A DNA stretch of 6,318 nucleotides from NCBI GenBank assembly GCA_031289865.1, contig JAITOQ010000168.1:1-6318 (forward strand), read 5' to 3'. The DNA is from Clostridiales bacterium. Lineage in GTDB: Bacteria > Bacillota > Clostridia > Christensenellales > JAISNN01. This document shows, in pieces, positions 1 to 4,527 of the stretch; the stretch's first letter is position 1; every line of letters begins with the position of its first letter. The translations under genes were made by a program, and so were the position numbers. Below the pieces are notes generated by a model. That model saw only the letters and a program-made list of their open reading frames with translations, was not told the DNA's origin and did no database searches.

Positions 1-229
1 TGTCTTCGTCGGTGTAGTCCTTGTATATCCCGTCGCGTGCCGAACCCGCGCCGTCGGTCGTCACGACCGCGACAAAGGAAGCGTTTTTGTCGTTGAAACT
101 CTTGAGAATGCCGTCGCCCGCCATGATCTCTATGTCGTCTTGATGCGCGGAAATCGCCATGTAAACGGTTTTGCCCTTTTTTGCGGTGTCGGGGATATAG
201 ACCTCCGCGGAATGATTTGTGAATGTCAT
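1..229 (-). CDS. PIG-L/LmbE-family deacetylase, N-terminal part
   Basis: The first 76 codons are present and the gene continues past the left edge. PIG-L family enzymes are zinc-dependent hydrolases that remove N-acetyl groups from GlcNAc-type or related substrates. Residues 28-34 read AHQDDIE, a variant of the family AHPDDE motif. By family analogy H29 and D32 would be zinc ligands and D31 the general base; proline is replaced by glutamine. A second block, TTDGAGSARD (57-66), matches the TDG-containing segment that follows the first strand in this family. The ATG at 229 is preceded by AGGAGC with a 5-base gap, and no signal peptide is visible, so a cytoplasmic enzyme is likely. The third zinc histidine and the C-terminus are outside the window, so substrate and completeness cannot be judged. 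The nearest gene is a co-directional ROK protein 365 bases upstream, which fits a sugar-metabolism setting. Family assignment is fairly sure; the substrate is unknown. Confidence 0.85.
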   Translation of the reverse strand, partial: MTFTNHSAEVYIPDTAKKGKTVYMAISAHQDDIEIMAGDGILKSFNDKNASFVAVVTTDGAGSARDGIYKDYTDED

Positions 230-246
230 GTGTAGCTCCTTTTTTT

Positions 247-267
247 AGTTGAGAGTTGAAAGTTGAG
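247..267. repeat. Heptamer array, AGTTGAR x3
   Basis: Three adjacent 7-bp units, AGTTGAG, AGTTGAA and AGTTGAG, follow a run of T. The array lies just upstream of the PIG-L ribosome binding site, so it would be in that gene's leader if transcription starts further upstream. The same unit recurs in the next gap (1989-2016, 2094-2121). Confidence 0.9.
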
Positions 268-293
268 GTGTCGCTTCGCTTTAGGTTTTTTAG

Positions 294-328
294 GTAACAA
301 GTAATAAGTAATAGGTAATAAGTGAGGA
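294..328. repeat. Heptamer array, GTAATAA x4 plus a diverged unit
   Basis: The units are GTAACAA, GTAATAA, GTAATAG, GTAATAA and a diverged GTGAGGA, with an exact 7-bp period. A short remnant with the same end (GTAATAG then GTGAGGA) occurs at 3124-3137. The sequence is unrelated to the AGTTGAA and TTYTGCA arrays but the period is the same. Confidence 0.9.
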
Positions 329-385
329 TTATAATAGATGTGATTCGGAGAAATCGTTTTAGATTCTTCGCAAACTCAGAATGAC
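326..385 (+). repeat. Core repeat copy 1 (~60 bp)
   Basis: First of three copies of a ~60-bp dispersed core. It has a head (here degenerate, GGATTATAATAGATGT), a middle block TTCGGAGAAATCG, and a tail in which ATTCT (363-367) and AGAAT (378-382) form an imperfect inverted repeat around TCGCAAACTC. Compared with copies 2 and 3 the loop is CGCAAACTC, which loses the inner GC/GC pairing. The reverse strand translates as VILS...KNL-type peptide, a string I recall from spurious proteins in many bacterial annotations. Orientation is the same as the other copies. The junction with the array to the left creates a TATAAT on both strands (328-335). Confidence 0.85.
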
Positions 386-437
386 AACGGCTTTTTTTAT
401 TACGAGAGAATGACGTTGCCTTTTTTTTATTCGGTGT

Positions 438-459
438 TGGACGATGTGGTCATCGTCCA
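438..459. repeat. Perfect 9-bp hairpin with TGGT loop
   Basis: TGGACGATG (438-446) and CATCGTCCA (451-459) are exact inverted repeats around TGGT. TACGAGAG occurs on both sides, at 401-408 and 461-468. There is no U-run directly after the stem on either strand, so it is not a classic intrinsic terminator. It could be an RNA processing or stabilising structure, or the core of another small repeat, by analogy with the 2128-2175 hairpin. Function is not known. Confidence 0.7.
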
Positions 460-496
460 CTACGAGAGGATTATCGACTTTTCTTTTAATCCGCAA

Positions 497-524
497 TTCT
501 GCATTCTGCATTTTGCATTTTGCA
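497..524. repeat. Heptamer array, TTYTGCA x4
   Basis: Units are TTCTGCA, TTCTGCA, TTTTGCA and TTTTGCA, preceded by ATCCGCAA and followed by TTAAAAAATC. The same entry and exit sequences border the arrays at 2181-2208 and (entry only, with TTAAAC at the exit) 3263-3283. The array is therefore a module with defined ends, not a random low-complexity tract. Confidence 0.9.
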
Positions 525-594
525 TTAAAAAATCGGTGAACGGGCTCTTATGAAACGCTTCTATACTTCGTCCGTTGCGAATTTGAATGCAACG

Positions 595-1947
595 TCACGT
601 TGCCCGTGGGAGGCTTGCGGCGGCGATGGCTTGACCGACGCGGCGGTTGCTTTCGTCTGGAAGCTCTATAATGACGCTTTTTTTGTGGGCGGCGAGGATT
701 TCGCCGGCTTTTTTGCGAATGACGTTACCTCCGGGGCCGCTCGATACGCGTCCTAAGAGGAGAACGTATTTGATATCGTAAAACAGCCCGTACCAAAGTA
801 TAGACCAACCGAAGTATTCGCCGATATCCTCAAAGATTTTTTCAATCTTTGGGTCGGAGTGGTAGCGTTCTTGTATATATTTCAGCTTTTGCGCTGGGGT
901 GACGGCTTTTGGGTCAAGCTTGATCTTTGCGCCCTCCGCAAGCCGAATGACCGCGTCTTGAGAAAAATACTTGACGCCGCAACCCTTGTCGCCGCTCCAT
1001 TCACAGACCGCGCCGTCCTTTTGAAGGTCGACGGGGACGAATGCAAGCTCGTTTAACCAACCCTTGATATTTCCGTTTTCGTCTATGTAGCCGCCCGCCT
1101 CGCTCGTACCCATAGCTATACCGAGTACGCGGTTGTCGTTTAGGTCTATAGCTCCCGCAAGCGCGGCGACGTCGCCGTCGTTGGCAACCTCGACTTTTGT
1201 ATTAAATACCTTTGCTATGTCGATATAGATATTCTTTATATGCGCCTCAAAATCTTCGGGCTTTTCGTCCTGAACCTTTTTAAACAGTGAGGCGGTCATG
1301 GTGCGGTTGTTGACGTAGACCCCCGCCGAACTTACGCCGATACAGTCGACACGCGGCAGATATGCGGCGGCTTTTTTTATCGAATCTAAAATCCCGTCGT
1401 AGTGATAGCGGTAGTCGTTTGTGGTCTTCGGGTTCCAAACGGTTTCTTCGGAGAATACCACGTTTCCGTTTAGGACGGCGGAAACCTTGCGGTCGCTCCC
1501 GCCAGCGTCAAACCCGATACGGCAGCCGTTGTAGTTGCCGCCGAGGGATATTCCGCTCTCTAAAGCGTCGGGCATATCGAGCGCGGAGCGGTAAACCACG
1601 GTAAAAGGGTTTTCATAAATCCGCGCCATAAACGCCGCGTCAAACTCGCGCTTGCCGCCCGCCGCAAAGGCTTTTTTCATGCGCGTAAACAGCGTTGCGG
1701 GCGCGTGGAGATATATCTTGTAGCCGCCAACGATCCAAAGCAAAGTCTTTATCAAGCGTTCCGTGAACGTCGAATTTTCGATGTCGTGTACGCCGTCCTC
1801 GTAGACCGCGGTGTCGAAACGGTAGACAAAACCGTCGTTCCGTTCGAGAGCGATGAGGAGGGGAGCGGATTGCTTTGACTTCTCGACTTTTTTGAGAAAG
1901 TCGGTGTAGTATTCGTAAATGGGTTTGAATGCGGAGTCGATGTTCAT
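595..1947 (-). CDS. ROK-family sugar kinase homologue with long N-terminal extension
   Basis: 450 residues. ROK proteins are ASKHA-fold sugar kinases (and related regulators) acting in the cytoplasm. The ROK part begins near residue 141: IGFDAGGSD (144-152) is the first phosphate-binding loop, VANDGD (255-259) carries the expected catalytic-type Asp, AMGTSEAGGY (278-287) is the second phosphate loop, and GRVSSGPGG (399-407) is the adenosine-site glycine block. The usual zinc signature CxCGxxGC is altered: C315 and C323 remain in a CEWSGDKGC context, the middle Cys is Ser, and the first Cys is one residue out of register. Residues 1-140 have no counterpart in ordinary ~300-residue ROK kinases; I see no helix-turn-helix or membrane segment there. 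It is probably a kinase homologue rather than a NagC/XylR-type repressor, with unknown substrate. The ATG at 1947 has AAAGGA ten bases upstream; the stop is TGA at 595-597. Repeat-rich gaps flank it on both sides. Confidence 0.85.
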   Translation of the reverse strand: MNIDSAFKPIYEYYTDFLKKVEKSKQSAPLLIALERNDGFVYRFDTAVYEDGVHDIENSTFTERLIKTLLWIVGGYKIYLHAPATLFTRMKKAFAAGGKREFDAAFMARIYENPFTVVYRSALDMPDALESGISLGGNYNGCRIGFDAGGSDRKVSAVLNGNVVFSEETVWNPKTTNDYRYHYDGILDSIKKAAAYLPRVDCIGVSSAGVYVNNRTMTASLFKKVQDEKPEDFEAHIKNIYIDIAKVFNTKVEVANDGDVAALAGAIDLNDNRVLGIAMGTSEAGGYIDENGNIKGWLNELAFVPVDLQKDGAVCEWSGDKGCGVKYFSQDAVIRLAEGAKIKLDPKAVTPAQKLKYIQERYHSDPKIEKIFEDIGEYFGWSILWYGLFYDIKYVLLLGRVSSGPGGNVIRKKAGEILAAHKKSVIIELPDESNRRVGQAIAAASLPRAT

Positions 1948-1988
1948 TTTTTAGAATTCCTTTTTTTGGCGGTATAGCGTTTTTTTAA

Positions 1989-2016
1989 AGTTGAAAGTTG
2001 AGAGTTGAGAGTTGAA
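1989..2016. repeat. Heptamer array, AGTTGAR x4 (left)
   Basis: Units are AGTTGAA, AGTTGAG, AGTTGAG and AGTTGAA, entered from TTTTTTAA and leaving into AAGTAATGATATTTAG. It is the left arm next to core copy 2. Its complement occurs at 2221-2248, so the two could pair as inverted arms about 200 bases apart. Confidence 0.9.
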
Positions 2017-2022
2017 AAGTAA

Positions 2023-2080
2023 TGATATTTAGAGGTGTGATTCGGGACTCGTTTTAGATTCTTCGCAAGCTCAGAATGAC
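2023..2080 (+). repeat. Core repeat copy 2 (~58 bp)
   Basis: It has the head GATATTTAGAGGTGT, then GATTCGG, a two-base-shorter middle (GACTCG in place of AGAAATCG), and the tail AGATTCTTCGCAAGC followed by TCAGAATGAC. In the tail ATTCT/AGAAT with inner GC-AA-GC can form an imperfect hairpin. Same orientation as copies 1 and 3. Confidence 0.88.
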
Positions 2081-2093
2081 ACATGCTTTTTTA

Positions 2094-2121
2094 AGTTGAA
2101 AGTTGAAAGTTGAAAGTTGAA
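2094..2121. repeat. Heptamer array, AGTTGAA x4 (perfect)
   Basis: Four identical AGTTGAA units, entered from TTTTTTA and leaving into AAGTAAGGATATTTAG. It is the complement of the CTTTCAA array at 2221-2248, separated from it by ~100 bases, so the two arms could form a stem of more than 20 bp with the hairpin and TTYTGCA array in the loop. Confidence 0.92.
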
Positions 2122-2127
2122 AAGTAA

Positions 2128-2175
2128 GGATATTTAGAGGTGTTTGTCCCTACAATGGGACATCTCCTTTTTATC
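2128..2175. repeat. Head-sharing imperfect hairpin (core variant)
   Basis: The segment starts with the same head as the core repeats (GGATATTTAGAGGTGT) but then diverges to TTGTCCC-TACAAT-GGGACATCTCC and ends in TTTTTATCC. TGTCCC (2145-2150) and GGGACA (2157-2162) pair perfectly around TACAAT. GAGGTG pairs with CATCTC (one G-T), and the outer GGATA roughly mirrors TATCC. It is thus an imperfect ~48-bp palindrome. It shows the head is a separate module that can join different inserts. Confidence 0.75.
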
Positions 2176-2180
2176 CGCAA

Positions 2181-2208
2181 TTCTGCATTTTGCATTTTGC
2201 ATTCTGCA
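2181..2208. repeat. Heptamer array, TTYTGCA x4
   Basis: Units are TTCTGCA, TTTTGCA, TTTTGCA and TTCTGCA, entered from ATCCGCAA and leaving into TTAAAAAATC, exactly as at 497-524. The exit then runs into a second CCGCAA (2218-2223) which opens the next array. Confidence 0.92.
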
Positions 2209-2220
2209 TTAAAAAATCCG

Positions 2221-2248
2221 CAACTTTCAACTTTCAATTTTCAACTTA
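2221..2248. repeat. Heptamer array, CAACTTT x4, reaching a gene stop codon
   Basis: Units are CAACTTT, CAACTTT, CAATTTT and CAACTTA. This is the complement of the AGTTGAA arrays and reads AGTTGAA-like on the minus strand. The last unit contains the complement of the TAA stop (2246-2248) of the upstream mutarotase-like gene. On the minus strand each AGTTGAA unit carries TGA; since 7 is not a multiple of 3, the array puts stops in all three frames just after the gene's own stop. Confidence 0.9.
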
Positions 2249-3106
2249 AAAAGTTAGTTCAAACTTTTCAACATGAGTTACCGAAGTATTCGGTTCGACG
2301 GCATAGACGGGACTAAGCCCTTCCATTTCGAGAATAAGGTTGCTTGTGTAGGCTTCAAAATTGCAGCCGTTGTCGGGATAGACCGCGCCGTTTCGGTAGC
2401 CGAATTTTTTGGCGAAGGTCATGCCGTCCGCGGTATAGGACGCTTCGCCTTTTTTTAGGAGAAGTCCGATTTTAAAGGCGCGTGCCGCATTCGGGTCTTG
2501 GGATAGGACGAGGGCTTTTTTTGCTTCGTCACGCAAAAGGCGCGAGTCGTTTAGGTCGTTGTACGGCCAATAGGAGATGAAATTGTTGGGTAAAAAGCCC
2601 GTATCGTTCGTATTGAGGGGGAAAGTCGCCTTGCCGCCCGCTTTGAGGACGGTGATTGCCCAAACCGAAAGATTGACGGTATAGGAGCCGAAATTTGTCA
2701 CCGTGTGTGTGACGGTCAAGCCGCCGCTCTCCGACATTTCCACGCGCATACCGAACCGCAAACGCGTATTCGGCTGTATAGGCTGTAGAAATTCGGCGAA
2801 ATTTTTTTCGACCGAATATTCGACGGGATAGTTGTCGGGGACATAGGTCGCGTCCTCTTCGGGGGACTTCCAAAGCCTGTGACCGCCGTAGATATTCCAC
2901 CGTTCGCCCGTCCGAAAGGTCTTGTCAAAATACCCGCCGCCGTTTGACACGGCGCGCTCCGTATCCTCAAAAAAAATGTTTTTGCCGCCCGCCGTACCGT
3001 AAAAAATGATACGCGGCCCGATATCCGTCGTGACGAGGGCTTTGATTTTTCCGTTGTTGAATTCGACGCAGTTGCCGAAGTTTTTGTATGTGGTTTGAGT
3101 AATCAT
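2246..3106 (-). CDS. DUF4380-like, galactose-mutarotase-fold protein
   Basis: 286 residues. It resembles a family of ~280-residue proteins with the beta-sandwich fold of aldose 1-epimerases, whose biochemical role I do not know to be settled. Family-like blocks are TTDIGPRIIFYG (26-37), GGHRLWKSPE (74-83), VTHTVTNFG (132-140), YWPYNDLNDSR (179-189), YPDNGCNFEAYTSN (243-256) and LEMEGLSP (259-266). No signal peptide or membrane segment is visible, so it is probably cytoplasmic. I chose the ATG at 3106 because AAAGGT lies seven bases upstream and the family N-terminus begins here. The frame stays open upstream to 3277, but those 57 codons are only repeat sequence (VILSKAKNL, FCILHSA peptides) and should not be annotated as protein. 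The stop codon lies inside a heptamer array. The sugar-gene neighbours fit a carbohydrate role; H76 is an obvious conserved candidate, but catalysis is not shown. Confidence 0.8.
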   Translation of the reverse strand: MITQTTYKNFGNCVEFNNGKIKALVTTDIGPRIIFYGTAGGKNIFFEDTERAVSNGGGYFDKTFRTGERWNIYGGHRLWKSPEEDATYVPDNYPVEYSVEKNFAEFLQPIQPNTRLRFGMRVEMSESGGLTVTHTVTNFGSYTVNLSVWAITVLKAGGKATFPLNTNDTGFLPNNFISYWPYNDLNDSRLLRDEAKKALVLSQDPNAARAFKIGLLLKKGEASYTADGMTFAKKFGYRNGAVYPDNGCNFEAYTSNLILEMEGLSPVYAVEPNTSVTHVEKFELTF

Positions 3107-3113
3107 GGGTTTT

Positions 3114-3119
3114 ACCTTT
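3114..3119 (-). promoter_or_regulatory. Ribosome binding site fixing the start at 3106
   Basis: AAAGGT on the minus strand is seven bases before the ATG at 3106. It decides against the upstream in-frame ATG at 3277, which is made of repeat sequence. Confidence 0.75.
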
Positions 3120-3123
3120 ATAA

Positions 3124-3137
3124 GTAATAGGTGAGGA
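3124..3137. repeat. Remnant of GTAATAA heptamer array
   Basis: GTAATAG followed by GTGAGGA matches the end of the array at 294-328. It sits between the ribosome binding site of the mutarotase-like gene and the AATGCAG array. With only about two units, this is weaker than the other arrays, but the matching GTGAGGATT exit supports common origin. Confidence 0.65.
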
Positions 3138-3143
3138 TTTTTT

Positions 3144-3178
3144 AATGCAGAATGCAGAATGCAGAATGCAGAATTGCG
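3144..3178. repeat. Heptamer array, AATGCAG x4 plus AATTGCG
   Basis: Four perfect AATGCAG units and a diverged AATTGCG, entered from TTTTTTA and leaving into GATATTTAG, the core head. It is the complement of the TTYTGCA array at 3263-3283, with matching boundaries at both ends (TTTAATGC outside, AATTGCGGA inside). The two arrays are therefore true inverted arms around core copy 3, the left arm having one extra unit. Confidence 0.93.
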
Positions 3179-3238
3179 GATATTTAGAGATGTAGTTCGG
3201 AGAAATCGTTTGAGATTCTTCGCTTTGCTCAGAATGAC
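3178..3238 (+). repeat. Core repeat copy 3 (~61 bp)
   Basis: It has the head GGATATTTAGAGATGT, the middle AGTTCGGAGAAATCG and the tail GATTCTTCGC-TTT-GCTCAGAATGAC. In the tail ATTCTTCGC and GCTCAGAAT pair with two internal mismatches around TTT, the best hairpin of the three copies. It is the only copy bordered on both sides by complementary arrays, so it may be closest to the complete element (3144-3283). Confidence 0.9.
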
Positions 3239-3262
3239 GCCGGCTTTTCTTTTATTCCGCAA

Positions 3263-3308
3263 TTCTGCATTTTGCATTTTGCATTAAACAAGCATTTTGC
3301 ATTCTGCA
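3263..3308. repeat. Interrupted TTYTGCA array (3 + 2 units) abutting fprA stop
   Basis: Units TTCTGCA, TTTTGCA, TTTTGCA (3263-3283) are followed by an 11-bp interruption (TTAAACAAGCA) and then TTTTGCA and TTCTGCA (3295-3308). The next base begins the complement of the TAA stop of the flavodiiron gene. The interruption plus the next unit resembles the true end of that gene (see findings). Confidence 0.88.
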
Positions 3309-4508
3309 TTAAGAAAGCATTTTACAAAATTCTTTAACAAACTCTCTCATGCCGTCAAGCTCCGTGTCGGACGGCGCAAAAACTGCGCGGAAGCCCTCGC
3401 CCGTCGGTTTTAAGCGGAGAGAGGCGAGACGTCCCGAAAGAGAGGAAACCGCTTCGCCGCTCCAACCGTACGAGCCGAATACCGCGGCGGGTTTTTTTTG
3501 AGAATTGATAGCGTCTACGCGGGATAGAAGCGCGTGCGCGGGAGAAACGGCGTCGCGGTTGATCGTCGGCGAACCGAGCAAAAAGCCGTCGGACGCGTTC
3601 ATGATACGCGCAAGGTCGTCAAGGTCGTTTTCGATGATATCGTATGCGCGGCACTCCGCGTCCGGAAAGATTTGTTTAACCGTATCGACGGCGGTCAGCG
3701 CAAGCCGTTTTGTGTAGCCGTACGCGCTGCAATAAAAAACGGGGAGAAGAAGGGCTGTTTTCGGCGGTTCTATACTCCATTTTTCGTAGCGTTTGAGGGC
3801 GGGCACGAGAAAGTCGCCCGCCGTGAGGATGGGACCGTGACTGACGCAAACCGTATCATAGTCAAGTGCGGCGAGCTTGTTAAGCCCCGCACGGACATAC
3901 GGCGCAAAGGGTGCGAAAATCGCGTCGTAGTATTCTTGAAACGCCGCCTCGTAGCGCGTCCGATAGACCACGCGTGAATCGATCATGTTCGGTTCGCAAT
4001 AGTGCGCGCCTAAAAAGTCGCAAGTAAAGACGGTCGCAAGTCCCGCGCAGTATGTGAACATCGTATCGGGCCAATGCAAAAAAGGCGCGTAGATAAATTT
4101 GAGGTCAAGCGAACCCAACGACACGCTTTCGCCGTCGCTCACGACGCGGAAAGAAACCGAGGGGTCGTTGACGATATTTTTGAGATAGATCGCCGCCGCA
4201 CGCGAACAGAGAATCTCCGCATTCGGACATGCCGCCTTGAGTAGACGGAGCGCGCCGCTGTGATCCGGTTCGGTATGGTTGAGGACGATATAGTCGATCT
4301 TTGCGGGATCGATTACGCTCTCGATATTCTCTAAGTATTCCTCAAAAAACCTATGATGACATGTTTCGATGAGCGCGGTCTTTTTGTCCGTGACAATATA
4401 GGAGTTGTAGGACGTGCCGTAATCCGTCCGCATCATGACGTCAAAGACGCGCATGTTAGGATTGAGCACGCCGACGGAATATAGAGATGGTTTCAGTTGT
4501 TTTTGCAT
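3309..4508 (-). CDS. fprA: FprA-type flavodiiron protein (A-type flavoprotein)
   Basis: 399 residues, the normal length for a two-domain flavodiiron protein. These cytoplasmic enzymes reduce O2 to water, or NO to N2O, with electrons usually from rubredoxin. The N-terminal metallo-beta-lactamase-like domain (1 to ~245) keeps all the diiron ligands I expect: NHTEPDHSG gives H78, E80, D82 and H83; FLHWPDTM gives H145; FTCDFLGAHYCEP gives D164; SHGP gives H224. The C-terminal flavodoxin domain (~250-399) has SAYGYT (261-266) as the FMN phosphate loop, LGSPTINRDAVSP (311-323) and FGSYGWSGEA (344-353). I chose the ATG at 4508 because AAGGAA lies nine bases upstream; a TTG in frame at 4532 has no comparable site. 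The rubredoxin gene ends 83 bases upstream and is almost certainly its electron donor, co-transcribed from 4798-4826. Whether the physiological substrate is O2 or NO cannot be read from the sequence. The TAA stop abuts a heptamer array. Confidence 0.95.
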   Translation of the reverse strand: MQKQLKPSLYSVGVLNPNMRVFDVMMRTDYGTSYNSYIVTDKKTALIETCHHRFFEEYLENIESVIDPAKIDYIVLNHTEPDHSGALRLLKAACPNAEILCSRAAAIYLKNIVNDPSVSFRVVSDGESVSLGSLDLKFIYAPFLHWPDTMFTYCAGLATVFTCDFLGAHYCEPNMIDSRVVYRTRYEAAFQEYYDAIFAPFAPYVRAGLNKLAALDYDTVCVSHGPILTAGDFLVPALKRYEKWSIEPPKTALLLPVFYCSAYGYTKRLALTAVDTVKQIFPDAECRAYDIIENDLDDLARIMNASDGFLLGSPTINRDAVSPAHALLSRVDAINSQKKPAAVFGSYGWSGEAVSSLSGRLASLRLKPTGEGFRAVFAPSDTELDGMREFVKEFCKMLS

Positions 4509-4517
4509 GGTAGTTAA

Positions 4518-4523
4518 TTCCTT
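4518..4523 (-). promoter_or_regulatory. Ribosome binding site fixing the fprA start
   Basis: AAGGAA on the minus strand, nine bases before the ATG at 4508. It excludes the longer reading from TTG at 4532, which would place this site inside the coding sequence. Confidence 0.75.
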
Positions 4524-4527
4524 AGAC

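Larger units (their letters stand above)
230..594. other. Gene-free, repeat-rich gap between ROK and PIG-L genes
   Basis: I see no credible gene in these 365 bases on either strand. In plus-strand order the gap holds an AGTTGAR array, a GTAATAA array, one copy of the ~60-bp core repeat, a T-rich stretch with two TACGAGAG copies around a strong hairpin, and a TTYTGCA array. The last ~60 bases before the ROK stop (532-594) are ordinary-looking sequence. They include a 6-bp inverted repeat, CGTTGC/GCAACG (573-578 and 589-594), that begins directly after the ROK stop codon but has no following U-run, so it is not a canonical terminator. Confidence 0.8.
1948..2245. other. Gene-free composite repeat region
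   Basis: This ~300-base gap between two co-directional genes has no credible gene. It is almost wholly made of repeat modules: two AGTTGAA arrays, core copy 2, a head-sharing hairpin variant, a TTYTGCA array and a CTTTCAA array. Only the ~40 bases next to the ROK start (ribosome binding site and a TATACC hexamer) look like ordinary upstream sequence. Confidence 0.85.

Noticed and set aside
230..594. CRISPR array
   Set aside because: The tandem units are only 7 bp with no spacers, and the core copies are far apart and irregular, so neither the repeat length nor the spacing fits CRISPR.
573..594. Terminator hairpin (CGTTGC/GCAACG) after the ROK stop
   Set aside because: Only 6 bp with a 10-base loop and no U-run directly after; too weak to call.
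595..1947. ROK protein as a NagC/XylR-type repressor
   Set aside because: The N-terminal 140 residues show no helix-turn-helix pattern that I can recognise, and the phosphate loops and catalytic-type Asp are kept.
2221..2248. Intrinsic terminator after the mutarotase-like gene
   Set aside because: The array could pair with a distant AGTTGAA array, but no compact GC stem followed by a U-run is present.
3107..3277. Upstream in-frame ATG at 3277 as the start of the mutarotase-like gene
   Set aside because: The 57 extra codons are translated heptamer arrays and core repeat; the ATG at 3106 has a good ribosome binding site and the family-like N-terminus.
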